A stretch of 64,000 bases of DNA from Poriferisodalis sp965204195 (GTDB lineage: Bacteria; Actinomycetota; Acidimicrobiia; Acidimicrobiales; Poriferisodalaceae), in NCBI RefSeq assembly GCF_965204195.1, contig NZ_OZ241975.1, positions 868,001 through 932,000 of the forward strand, in the 5' to 3' direction. Positions 42,370 through 50,242 of this stretch are shown here, piece by piece. Within the stretch, counting starts at the first letter, position 1. The number at the start of each line of letters is the position of its first letter. A model generated the notes under the pieces. That model was not told the origin of the DNA. It ran no database searches and saw only the letters and a program-made list of their open reading frames with translations. A program made the position numbers and the translations under genes.

Positions 42370-43398
42370 ATGAATGGCGCAGCAGGTGTCGTTGCTCCGG
42401 CCCAAGCGACCGATCTCATCGATCCGTTCGGCCGCATCGTGGGCGATCTGCGCATCTCGGTCACCGACCGGTGCAACTTCCGCTGCCAGTACTGCATGCC
42501 CGCCGAAGGCATGACGTGGCTGCCGCGCTCGGAGATCCTGAGCTTTGAGGAGATCGAGCGCTTCGCCAAGGTGTGCGTGGAGCGTTTCGGCTTTGAGAGC
42601 ATCCGCCTGACGGGCGGCGAGCCCCTGGTGCGTGCACATCTGCCGCGTTTGGTCGAGCGTCTCGCCGGGCTGGGCGTCGACGTTGCACTGACCACCAACG
42701 GTGCCACGCTGCGCCTGCACGCCGAGCCGCTGGCCTCGGCCGGTTTGTCGCGCATCAACATCAGCCTCGATTCACTGCAGCGCGACCGGTTCCTGGAGCT
42801 GACCCGCCGCGACGAGCTGGACCGGGTGCTCGACGGCATCGACGCGGCCATCGACGCCGGGCTCGCGCCGGTGAAGATCAACACGGTCATGATGCGAGGG
42901 ATCAACGACGACGAAGTGGTGGACTTCGCTCGGTTCGGCCGTGAGCGGGGCGTCGAGGTCCGCTTCATCGAGTTCATGCCGCTCGAAGCCGGCGATGTCT
43001 GGAACTCAGATGTGGTGGTGCCCGCCGACGAGATCCTGGCGGCAATCTCCGCCGAGTTTCCGACCGAGCCTGTCGTGCGCGCCAACGAGCCCGCCGAGCG
43101 CTACCGCTATCTCGACGGCGGCGGTCAGGTCGGCGTCATCGCCAGCGTCACCAAGCCGTTCTGCGGGAACTGCGACCGGGTGCGGCTCACCGCCGAGGGC
43201 CAGTTCCGCACGTGTCTGTTCGCGCTCGACGAGTTCGACATGCGGTCGATCCTGCGCGGCGGCGCAACGGGCGCTGAGCTCGACGATCTGCTGGCCACCG
43301 CAGTCCGCGATGCTGTCGGCACGAAGTGGGCCGGTCACTCGATCGGTCAGGTCAACTTCATCAAACCCAAACGGACGATGAGTCAGATCGGCGGCTAG
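42370..43398 (+). CDS. moaA: GTP 3',8-cyclase
   Basis: A 342-aa radical-SAM enzyme that starts molybdopterin synthesis from GTP. LRISVTDRCNFRCQYCMPAE carries the CxxxCxxC cluster, SIRLTGGEPLVRAHLPRLVE the SAM-binding part, and ASVTKPFCGNCDRVRLTAEG the C-terminal 4Fe-4S cluster, with the third Cys in FRTCLFAL. The usual C-terminal Gly-Gly is present (MSQIGG), as needed for activation of GTP. Its stop codon is repeated three times by the downstream tandem array. Confidence 0.96.
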   Translation: MNGAAGVVAPAQATDLIDPFGRIVGDLRISVTDRCNFRCQYCMPAEGMTWLPRSEILSFEEIERFAKVCVERFGFESIRLTGGEPLVRAHLPRLVERLAGLGVDVALTTNGATLRLHAEPLASAGLSRINISLDSLQRDRFLELTRRDELDRVLDGIDAAIDAGLAPVKINTVMMRGINDDEVVDFARFGRERGVEVRFIEFMPLEAGDVWNSDVVVPADEILAAISAEFPTEPVVRANEPAERYRYLDGGGQVGVIASVTKPFCGNCDRVRLTAEGQFRTCLFALDEFDMRSILRGGATGAELDDLLATAVRDAVGTKWAGHSIGQVNFIKPKRTMSQIGG

Positions 43399-43503
43399 GG
43401 AGCCGCCGATCCATCGGACACAGGGGCGGCTAGGGAGCCGCCGATCCATCGGACACAGAGGCGGCTAGGGGCCGCCGATCCATCAAACACAGAGGCGGCT
43501 AGG
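43391..43503 (+). repeat. 35-bp tandem repeat over the moaA stop codon
   Basis: Units are 43391-43425 (GCGGCTAGGGAGCCGC, then CGATCCATCGGACACAGGG), 43426-43460, 43461-43494 (one base shorter, with TCAAAC) and a 9-bp stub ending at 43503. Each contains GGCGGCTAG, so the moaA C-terminal Gly-Gly-stop is copied in every unit. GCGGCT can pair with AGCCGC to form a small hairpin in each. moaC begins three bases after. Confidence 0.93.
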
Positions 43504-43505
43504 AC

Positions 43506-43991
43506 ATGACCGAGTCACCCTTCACCCACTTGGACCCGCTCGGCCGGGCACGCATGGTCGATGTGACACCGAAGGAGGCATCCCACCGCCGGGCGATCGC
43601 TCGCTGCCGTGTGCACATGGCAGCAGAGACAGCGTCGCTGGTCGCCCGCGGTGCGATCGCAAAGGGGGACGTCATCGCGGTTGCACGGGTGGCAGGCATC
43701 CAGGCGGCCAAGCGCGCGCCGGATCTCATCCCGCTCTGTCACCCCCTGCTCGTCGGTGCGGTGTATGTGAACTTCGAGATCGCCGATACGTGGATCGAGA
43801 TCGAGGCCCAGGTCGAGACAGTGGACCGAACCGGCGTCGAGATGGAGGCGATGACGGCATGCTCGGTCGCCGCGCTCACGATCTACGACATGTGCAAATC
43901 GGCCGACCGGTCCATGGTCATCGGCGATCTCACCTTGTGGGAGAAGACGGGCGGCAAATCGGGCACGTACCGCCGCGACGTGGCAACCTAG
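43506..43991 (+). CDS. moaC: Cyclic pyranopterin monophosphate synthase
   Basis: A 161-aa MoaC. Conserved blocks read MVDVTPKEASHRRAIARCRV, IQAAKRAPDLIPLCHPLLVG and VETVDRTGVEMEAMTACSVA, then ALTIYDMCKSADRSMVIGDL and WEKTGGKSGTY, in the standard order with all the usual catalytic Lys/Asp/His context. The enzyme completes rearrangement of the MoaA product to cPMP. It starts three bases after the 35-bp repeat array, which may carry its translation signals. Confidence 0.96.
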   Translation: MTESPFTHLDPLGRARMVDVTPKEASHRRAIARCRVHMAAETASLVARGAIAKGDVIAVARVAGIQAAKRAPDLIPLCHPLLVGAVYVNFEIADTWIEIEAQVETVDRTGVEMEAMTACSVAALTIYDMCKSADRSMVIGDLTLWEKTGGKSGTYRRDVAT

Positions 43992-44023
43992 GCGAGCAGG
44001 CCCGCCGGCGAGGCAGGTGATGC

Positions 44024-44530
44024 GTGACACAACTGGTCTTGGTGCTGTTGGCGGTCATTTGGATCGTGGTGCTCGCACCGGATGTCGCTCGCCTGTTTCA
44101 ACCTCGCCGGAGGGTGACATCTTCGGTCGATCAATTCCGCCAGCAGCTCGATTCGCTCGGCCGATCTGCGCCGGCCGCAGCGCAGATCTCCCAGGGGCAC
44201 GCACGCAAACGCGTCGGTGATCCTCAGCGACGGTGGACGAGCCCGTCCACGTCGATGCCGGCCAATCCAGCGCAGGCTGCAACGCGTCGGCGCGATATCG
44301 GCACGCTGCTGGTGCTGTGCACACTGGTGACGCTTGCAGGCGTACTCGTCACAGGATCGCGCTGGGCGCTTGCCGCGTGTGCGCTGATGCTCGTGGCTTC
44401 CTTGGCATTCGCCATGCTCGTAGTGCGACGGCACCGCGCAGCGCCGACCGCCGAGGTGCACTACCTGCCGCTTCGTGGTCCGGCCAGCACGTCGACGGTG
44501 AGTCTCGTTCGCCGTCAGGCGAACCAATAG
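44024..44530 (+). CDS. SepX/GlpR-like membrane protein
   Basis: A 168-aa protein with one N-terminal helix (MTQLVLVLLAVIWIVVLAPD), a basic cytoplasmic segment of about 65 residues (LFQPRRRVTSSVDQFRQQLD), two helices (LLVLCTLVTLAGVLVTG; LAACALMLVASLAFAMLVV) and a short tail. This is the layout of actinobacterial SepX/GlpR, a divisome membrane protein. The synteny also matches, because the gene lies downstream of galU-moeA-rimJ in mycobacteria (Rv0996), and here it follows the pyrophosphorylase, moeA, moaA and moaC. Sequence identity was not tested. GTG start. Confidence 0.65.
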   Translation: MTQLVLVLLAVIWIVVLAPDVARLFQPRRRVTSSVDQFRQQLDSLGRSAPAAAQISQGHARKRVGDPQRRWTSPSTSMPANPAQAATRRRDIGTLLVLCTLVTLAGVLVTGSRWALAACALMLVASLAFAMLVVRRHRAAPTAEVHYLPLRGPASTSTVSLVRRQANQ

Positions 44531-44594
44531 GCACCGCGCCGTCAGGCGAACCAATAGGCACAGCGCCGCACGGCTAACGAGTAGGCACAGCGCC
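44514..44594 (+). repeat. 27-bp tandem repeat over the SepX-like stop codon
   Basis: Three units: 44514-44540 (GTCAGGCGAACCAATAGGCA then CCGCGCC), 44541-44567 (one base different) and 44568-44594 (diverged; GCACGGCTAACGAGTAGG). The stop codon TAG at 44528-44530 lies in the first unit and recurs in the same position of the other two. It fills the gap to the tRNA promoter. Confidence 0.92.
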
Positions 44595-44622
44595 GGCGGT
44601 ATATTCGGCGGTCGCCCACCTC

Positions 44623-44695
44623 GGGGGTGTAGCTCAGTTGGTAGAGCGCTTCGGTCGCATCGAAGAGGCCAGGGGTTCGATTCCCCTCACCTCCA
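44623..44695 (+). tRNA. tRNA-Ala (anticodon CGC)
   Basis: The 73-nt cloverleaf folds without gaps: acceptor GGGGGTG/CACCTCC, D arm GCTC...GAGC, anticodon stem CTTCG/CGAAG with loop GTCGCAT (anticodon CGC, reading GCG), five-base variable loop AGGCC, T arm AGGGG-TTCGATT-CCCCT, and A73. The G3-U70 pair that marks alanine tRNAs is present. CCA is not encoded. A TATATT box at 44600-44605 lies about 20 bp upstream. Confidence 0.96.
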
Positions 44696-44705
44696 CAGCT
44701 CCAGA

Positions 44706-44770
44706 GGTTGAGCCGAATGGCGAAGCCGTGGCCCGAGCGGCCCGTGAGCGAAGCGAACAAGAGCGGGAGA
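44706..44770 (+). repeat. Dispersed element, copy 3
   Basis: GGTTGAGCCGAATGGCGAAG is followed by CCGTGGCCCGAGCGGCCCGT and GAGCGAAGCGAACAAGAGCG, then GGAG. It lies 11 bp after the tRNA-Ala. It is open in one frame, giving the run GEAVARAARERSEQERE, the same frame used in the btuD tail for its first part. Confidence 0.85.
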
Positions 44771-44828
44771 CAATGCGTGGCGCAACAGCTAGTTCCGCCA
44801 ATCCGCGCACGTCCGTAGCAACGAGCCC

Positions 44829-45485
44829 ATGAATCCGGCCTTCTATCTCGCAGCGATTGCCGTGCCGTCGATGGCGATTGCGCTCTGCCAGTCGATGCAC
44901 ACCGGCTTGCCGCGTCTGCGGCGGGCACCCAGCGACGGAGTCTTCATCGGCGGCCGCTACCGGAATGTCGCCGTCAACGGCGGCGTTGCTCTCGCTACAT
45001 ACGTCGCCGGCATCGTGCTGTTGGGCGGGTACCTGATCGACGCCGGCCGCACCTCGCGGTGGTACGCGCCGATACTGGTCCTGCTGCTGTACGACTTCGG
45101 CTACTACTGGCTCCATCGCGCGCTGCACTGGCGATCGCTGATGCGCAGGGTCCACTGGGTGCACCATCGAACGTTGCACCCGACGGCCGTCGATTCGCTG
45201 TACCTGCACCCACTGGAAACCGTTGCGGGCCTGGTGGTGCTGCTGGCCAGCATGGCGGCGGTCGGTCCGCTCGGGGCGGGGGCGTTTGTGGCGACGGCGA
45301 TCTTGCACTCCATCGTCAATGTGCTCGTGCACGCAAACCTGAGCATTCCGGCGCGGCTCGCGTGGCTCACGAATCATTGGTCGGCACGGCACGATGCGCA
45401 CCACAGCAGCAGCGGCAACTTTGGCACCATCACACCGCTGTGGGATTGGCTGTTCGGCACTTCTGCCCGAACTCAGCACGCGTGA
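44829..45485 (+). CDS. Sterol desaturase/fatty acid hydroxylase family protein
   Basis: A 218-aa membrane di-iron enzyme of the FA-hydroxylase/sterol-desaturase superfamily. The three His motifs are YYWLHRALHWRSLMRRVHWV (HxxxH), HWVHHRTLHPTAVD (HxxHH) and NHWSARHDAHHSSSGNFGTI (HxxHH). There are four or five membrane helices. The substrate could be sterol, carotenoid or a fatty acid. Its stop overlaps the start of the 3-beta-HSD-like gene (GTGA at 45482-45485), suggesting a shared pathway. The protein is short for a C4-methyl oxidase. Confidence 0.85.
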   Translation: MNPAFYLAAIAVPSMAIALCQSMHTGLPRLRRAPSDGVFIGGRYRNVAVNGGVALATYVAGIVLLGGYLIDAGRTSRWYAPILVLLLYDFGYYWLHRALHWRSLMRRVHWVHHRTLHPTAVDSLYLHPLETVAGLVVLLASMAAVGPLGAGAFVATAILHSIVNVLVHANLSIPARLAWLTNHWSARHDAHHSSSGNFGTITPLWDWLFGTSARTQHA

Positions 45486-46498
45486 ATCGTCCCGACCCGG
45501 CCGCAGGTCCCGTGCTCGTCACCGGCGGGTGCGGCTTCATCGGCTCAGCAGTCGTGCGTGCGTTTGCAGATGCCGGCCGGGAAGTGCGTGTGGTCAATTC
45601 GCGTTGCCGTCCGTTCCGGGACGATGTGCTGTTCATGGATCTCGACATCAGGGACGCAGCGAGACTCGCCGAGGCGTGCAACGGGGTGGAGACGGTGGTC
45701 CACTGCGCCTCGGTCGTGCAGACGCGCAATACGGCCCAGGACGAGATGTGGGAGGTGAACCATGGCGGGACGCGCAACGTCCTGGAGGCGTGCCGGCATG
45801 GCCGCGTGCGCAAGCTGGTTCACATCAGCTCTGCAAGCGTCGTGTACGAGGGCCGCGACCTCGAAGCTGGCGACGAAGAGCTGCCGTATGCCACGGCGTC
45901 GTTGAGTGCATACGCAGACAGCAAGATCGCAGCCGAGCAAGACGTCCTGGAATTCGCTGCCGAGGGGAGCACCAGCGCGTGCGCACTCCGGCCGCACTTG
46001 GTGTTCGGCCCCGGCGACACACGATTCCTGCCCAACATCTTGCGGCGGGCCGACGGCGCCGGCATTCGGGAGGTGGGGACGCGCAGCAAGCTCTCCGACT
46101 TCGTCTACATCGACAACGTCGTGGACGCCGTCGTGGCTGCAGAGGCCCAGCTGGAGCCAGGCACCCCGGTCTGCGGCCAGGCGTACTTCGTGACCAACGG
46201 CGAACCGATCGCCTTCTTCGAGTTCGTCGAGCGACTGCTCACGGCGATGGGCTACCCACCCGTGCGCAAGCGCGTGCCGTACTGGCTCGCATATGCCGGT
46301 GCCGGCCTGGTGGAGGCGTTCCACTCGGTTGCGCGGACCGGCGGAACCTCAGAGGACGGGCTGTCCAGGTTCGCCGTCCGGTACCTGAACACGCACCATT
46401 ACTTCCGCATCGACAAGGCCAGACGTGACCTGCACTGGCGACCCCGGAAGGCACTCGAAGAGGGAATACAGCAGACTGCGGCAGCCGCAACTCGGTGA
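45482..46498 (+). CDS. NAD(P)-dependent 3-beta-hydroxysteroid dehydrogenase/epimerase-like protein
   Basis: A 338-aa extended short-chain reductase. PVLVTGGCGFIGSAVVRAFA is the NAD-binding Gly motif, LVHISSASVVYEG the catalytic Ser strand, and SAYADSKIAAEQDVL gives the YxxxK pair. ALRPHLVFGPGDTRFLPNIL and SDFVYIDNVVDAVVAA are typical of 3-beta-HSD/sterol-4-alpha-carboxylate dehydrogenase relatives. GTG 45482 overlaps the desaturase stop. Together the two could modify a sterol or hopanoid-like ring, but a nucleotide-sugar substrate is not excluded. Confidence 0.85.
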   Translation: MNRPDPAAGPVLVTGGCGFIGSAVVRAFADAGREVRVVNSRCRPFRDDVLFMDLDIRDAARLAEACNGVETVVHCASVVQTRNTAQDEMWEVNHGGTRNVLEACRHGRVRKLVHISSASVVYEGRDLEAGDEELPYATASLSAYADSKIAAEQDVLEFAAEGSTSACALRPHLVFGPGDTRFLPNILRRADGAGIREVGTRSKLSDFVYIDNVVDAVVAAEAQLEPGTPVCGQAYFVTNGEPIAFFEFVERLLTAMGYPPVRKRVPYWLAYAGAGLVEAFHSVARTGGTSEDGLSRFAVRYLNTHHYFRIDKARRDLHWRPRKALEEGIQQTAAAATR

Positions 46499-46559
46499 AC
46501 TCCACGCGGGGCTGTTGGCCAGCTAGCGTGTCGGTCTGATGGTTGAACCTCATCTTGAC

Positions 46560-47684
46560 ATGAACCTGCCGAAGCGCGGAACGAGGCATCTGGCCAGGTT
46601 CCTTGCCGCTGGCGCCGCCTCAGTGCTTCTGCTCGCGAGCTGTGCGTCCAGAGACGCTGCCGATTCCGAGACCGAGGCGCCGCCAGCAGATCCGGTGCCG
46701 GTGCAGGAAACCCAGGACGTCGACTTGCTGGAGACGGTGCGGTCGCGGGGTGTTCTCAACTGCGGTGTGTACGGCGCTGCGGTGGCGTTCTCCGAGACGC
46801 AGCCGGACGGCAGCACGACCGGGTTCGATGCCGACTACTGCCGGGCTCTGGCCATCGTGATGCTCGGCGATGCAGATGCAGTCAACTTCGTGCCGCTCAC
46901 CTCCGCGGAGCGGTTCACGGCACTGCAGACCGGCGTCATCGATGTGCTGGTGCGCAACACGACATGGACACAGAGCCGCGACGGCGACCTGGGGTTCGAC
47001 TTCGCACCTGTCACCTTCTACGACGGCCAACAGCTCATGGGGCGCACCGGCGACGGGTTCAACGCCGCGTCCACCGTGGCTGACATCGCCGGCGCGACCG
47101 TCTGCGCCACCGCGGGCACCACCACCGAGAAGAACATTGCTGACGCTGCCGACGCAGCCGGCGTGGAGATCAAGCTGGCGACGTTCGAGGATCTCGACAT
47201 CATCACCGACAGCTTCATCAACGGCTCGTGCGATCTGATGACGACTGACGGATCAGGGCTGGTGGGCCGCAAAGCCAAGCAGGAGGGCGATCAGGAATGG
47301 GTGATCTTCCCCGCGGCGCCGTTCTCCAAGGAACCGCTGGCCCCGGTGTACCTGCCCAATCAGTCGACGTTCGGCGACATCGTCAACTGGACGGTCTACG
47401 CCACGATCATCTTCGACGAGAAGGGCATCACCTCGGCCAACGTCGATGACCTGCTGGGCAGCGGCACACTCGATGCCGAGGCGGTGCGGCTGCTCGGAGG
47501 TGAGGGCGAGCTGCAGTCCAAGATGGGCTTGGCGCCAGATGCGTTCTACGAAGTGGTCCGCCAGATCGGCAACTATGACGAGATCTACACCCGCAACCTC
47601 GAACCTGTCGGATTGCAGCGGGCTGGCACGCCTAATGCGCGCTGGACCGAGGGCGGCCTGATCTACGCCCCGCCAGCGCGCTGA
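46560..47684 (+). CDS. Amino-acid ABC transporter substrate-binding lipoprotein (AapJ/BztA-like)
   Basis: A 374-aa class 3 binding protein. The N-terminus MNLPKRGTRHLARFL and the lipobox SVLLLASC predict a lipid anchor. LLETVRSRGVLNCGVYGAAV, DYCRALAIVMLGDADAVNFV and TTWTQSRDGDLGFDFAPVTF, then DIAGATVCATAGTTTEKNI and RNLEPVGLQRAGTPNARWTE, are characteristic of general L-amino-acid binders. The upstream ATG 46539 would lengthen the N-terminus by seven residues. No permease or ATPase is adjacent, so the transporter parts lie elsewhere. Confidence 0.9.
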   Translation: MNLPKRGTRHLARFLAAGAASVLLLASCASRDAADSETEAPPADPVPVQETQDVDLLETVRSRGVLNCGVYGAAVAFSETQPDGSTTGFDADYCRALAIVMLGDADAVNFVPLTSAERFTALQTGVIDVLVRNTTWTQSRDGDLGFDFAPVTFYDGQQLMGRTGDGFNAASTVADIAGATVCATAGTTTEKNIADAADAAGVEIKLATFEDLDIITDSFINGSCDLMTTDGSGLVGRKAKQEGDQEWVIFPAAPFSKEPLAPVYLPNQSTFGDIVNWTVYATIIFDEKGITSANVDDLLGSGTLDAEAVRLLGGEGELQSKMGLAPDAFYEVVRQIGNYDEIYTRNLEPVGLQRAGTPNARWTEGGLIYAPPAR

Positions 47685-47779
47685 ACCACCGCTGGCAGAT
47701 CTTTCCGCCGACAGCGTGAAGATTGTCCACAGGTCTTGCACCGGCTTGTGGACACAGGTTCGGCCAATCAGCGCACTCG

Positions 47780-50128
47780 CTATGGAGTGGCGGCTTGGTA
47801 GCCGATGTTCGGGACGGTGAGGATGTAGGTGGGGTTCCTGGCGTCGTCGCCGAGCTTGGCCCGCAGGTCTTTGATGAAGGTGCGAACGCGTTGGGCGTCG
47901 CCACCGGCGCCGTCGCCCCAGACGCTCTCGAGCAGTTGCTCGTAGCTGAGGGCGCGGCCCGCGTTGATGCACAGTTCCGACAGCAGCTTGTATTCCGTAG
48001 GCGTCAGGCTCGCCGCTTGCCCGCCCACCGTGGCGGTGTGGGTCAGGAAGTCCACCGTGAGATCCCCGAGCCGGTAGGGCTCGGCGTGCTGGGCTTGGGC
48101 CTGCCGGCGCAGCGCGGCGGCGATGCGGGCCAGCAGCTCGGTGGGTGAGAAGGGCTTCACCATGTAATCGGCGGCGCCCAGCTCGAGGGCCTTGGCGACG
48201 AGCTGGTCGTCGCCGCGCCCGGACACGAATATGACGGGCACCTCCAGCAGCTTGGGGACGCGCCGGATCACCTCGAAAGCGTCCGTTCCTGGCAGCAGCA
48301 GGTCCAGCAGCACGAGATGCGGCATCTCCGCTTCCAGCAGATGGCCAACTTCGCTGGGATCGCTGGTGACGACAGGGGTGTAGCCGGCTTTGGCCAGCGT
48401 GCTGCGGACGAAGCGCAGCGCCCCGAGGTCGTCGTCGACGACCAGGATGCGCTCCACCTTCGTCGCCGCTGGAGGCGCATCTTGATCGCTGGGCGCGGTG
48501 GGAGCTGGCGCTACGGCTGGCTCGTCGAGGGCGGGAACGGTGAAGGTGAACCGGGCGCCCTGGCCGTGCCCCGCGCTGTGCGCCCAGATACGGCCACCGT
48601 GAGCCTCCACGATGCCCCTGCAGATGGCGAGGCCCAGCCCGTAGCCGCTTTCCGCGCTGCCGGGGTCGCCGCGGGAGAACTTGGTGAACAGCAGTGGCAG
48701 ACGCTCGGGGTCGATCCCTGTGCCCTCGTCGGTGACCGAGACTGCCACATGGGTGCCGTCCAGCGACGCGGAAACGCTGATCGTGGACCACTCGCTTGAG
48801 TTCGCGGCAGCGTTGGAGAACAGGTTGTGCAGTACCTGCACGATCCTCTGCCTGTCGGCCCAAACGCGGGGCAGGTTCGGCGTGCCTTCGATCTCGACGC
48901 TGTGACGATGCCCACCGCTGAAGAACGCATTCTTGGCCTGCTCGACAACCGACTCCAAGTCCATTGGCTCTGGCGATACCGACAGCGTCCCTGCCTCAAT
49001 GCGGGTCATGTCCAGCAGGTCGTTGATGAGGTCACGCATGTGATCGGCCTGCTCTTCGACGATGCGGAAGAACTGGCGGACCTCAGCAGGATCGGGCGGG
49101 ATCAGCGAGCTGCGCATAGTGGCGGCTGAGCCCTTGATCGACGTCAGCGGCGCTCTGAGCTCATGGCTCACCATCGCCAGGAACTCGGCCCGGAGCCGCT
49201 CCATGTCCTCCAGCGGCGACATGTCCTGGAGCGTTGCGATAACGGTCACCAGCTCGCCGTCTTCCGAACGGATCGGCGTGGCGCTGATCAACGTCGCCAC
49301 CTCGCTGCCGTCGGGGCGCACGATCACGATCTCTTCTGCGTGCACGGTCTCGCCATCGTTCAACGCCGTTTCGAACGGCAGATCCTCGAAGGCGATCCCA
49401 GACCCGTCCAGCAGCTTGTATCTCAACTGCTCCAAGCTCGCCAAGGGGACATGCCCATGCGCCGGATCCAGGCCGATGATGCGACGCGCTTCCCGGTTGG
49501 CCATGACGAAGTTCTCCGAAGCCACGTCAACCACCAGCACACCGACCGGGGAAGCGTTGACAAACGCCTCGAGGTCAGCCTTGGACCGCTGCTCATCGCC
49601 GTAGCGACGCGCATTGACGAGCGTGAGGGCCGCTTGGCTGGCGAACACCTCCAGGATCTCCTCGTCCTCGTGCGTGAAATCGGCGTCGTCGTGCGGTTTG
49701 CCGACATAGATCGAGCCCACTTGGCCGTCGCGGCCTCTGATCTGTGCGCTGATGAACGCGCCGATCCGCGGCCGGAATCCCGCGAACCCCGCAGAGTCCA
49801 CATGAGCCACGAAATCGGTGATCCTCAACGGGTCCCGCAGTCCGCTGAGATACTTGAACAGCTCGATGCCGGCCTCATAGCCGACCACGGTGTCCTGCTG
49901 CTGTGCCGACAGGCCCGAGAACAGCAGGTCCTGCAGTTCCCCGGCGTCGTCCAGCGTGGTGATGGCCGCATATCGGGCGCCGGTCAGCGCTCGGGCGCTG
50001 TCCGCCACGCCCTGCAGCACCGTGTCGAGGTCGAGATCTTCGCTGATGCGCCGCATCGCCTCGGTCAGCCCCGACAGCCGGGTCTGCAGCATCTCGTTCT
50101 CCGCCCTCAAGCGGTCGATCTCAGCCAA
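47780..50128 (-). CDS. Single-chain two-component protein: GAF-PAS-histidine kinase-receiver-winged helix
   Basis: A 782-aa fusion of sensor kinase and OmpR-type regulator. Order: short coiled coil (1-30), GAF (about 35-175), PAS (185-300), HisKA with phospho-acceptor His322 (LAMVSHELRAPLTSIKGSAA), HATPase (N box near 435, VTDEGTGIDP and SGYGLGLAICRGIVEAHGG), Pro/Ala linker, receiver (VERILVVDDDLGALRFV; Asp609 in HLVLLDLLLPGTD; Lys658), and a winged-helix domain (685-780, SLTPTEYKLLSELCINAGRA). No membrane segment is seen, so it is a soluble sensor with its own DNA-binding output. Confidence 0.93.
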   Translation of the reverse strand: MAEIDRLRAENEMLQTRLSGLTEAMRRISEDLDLDTVLQGVADSARALTGARYAAITTLDDAGELQDLLFSGLSAQQQDTVVGYEAGIELFKYLSGLRDPLRITDFVAHVDSAGFAGFRPRIGAFISAQIRGRDGQVGSIYVGKPHDDADFTHEDEEILEVFASQAALTLVNARRYGDEQRSKADLEAFVNASPVGVLVVDVASENFVMANREARRIIGLDPAHGHVPLASLEQLRYKLLDGSGIAFEDLPFETALNDGETVHAEEIVIVRPDGSEVATLISATPIRSEDGELVTVIATLQDMSPLEDMERLRAEFLAMVSHELRAPLTSIKGSAATMRSSLIPPDPAEVRQFFRIVEEQADHMRDLINDLLDMTRIEAGTLSVSPEPMDLESVVEQAKNAFFSGGHRHSVEIEGTPNLPRVWADRQRIVQVLHNLFSNAAANSSEWSTISVSASLDGTHVAVSVTDEGTGIDPERLPLLFTKFSRGDPGSAESGYGLGLAICRGIVEAHGGRIWAHSAGHGQGARFTFTVPALDEPAVAPAPTAPSDQDAPPAATKVERILVVDDDLGALRFVRSTLAKAGYTPVVTSDPSEVGHLLEAEMPHLVLLDLLLPGTDAFEVIRRVPKLLEVPVIFVSGRGDDQLVAKALELGAADYMVKPFSPTELLARIAAALRRQAQAQHAEPYRLGDLTVDFLTHTATVGGQAASLTPTEYKLLSELCINAGRALSYEQLLESVWGDGAGGDAQRVRTFIKDLRAKLGDDARNPTYILTVPNIGYQAATP

Positions 50129-50242
50129 CCCGGTACCTCTCTGCCACGGTGGAGTGTGGCTGAATCCTGTCGGGACGGCAAGTCACGTGAGGAGCCGGGA
50201 GCACTGTCTCTCAGGAAGGACAGGGCACTAGCGTCCGGCGTT

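Noticed and set aside
40438..42720. 760-aa minus-strand ORF
   Set aside because: Antisense to the uridylyltransferase and moeA, with His/Gln/Arg-rich shadow composition.
43391..43503. Possible CRISPR array
   Set aside because: The units are directly adjacent with no unique spacers, and no cas gene is present; it is a tandem repeat.
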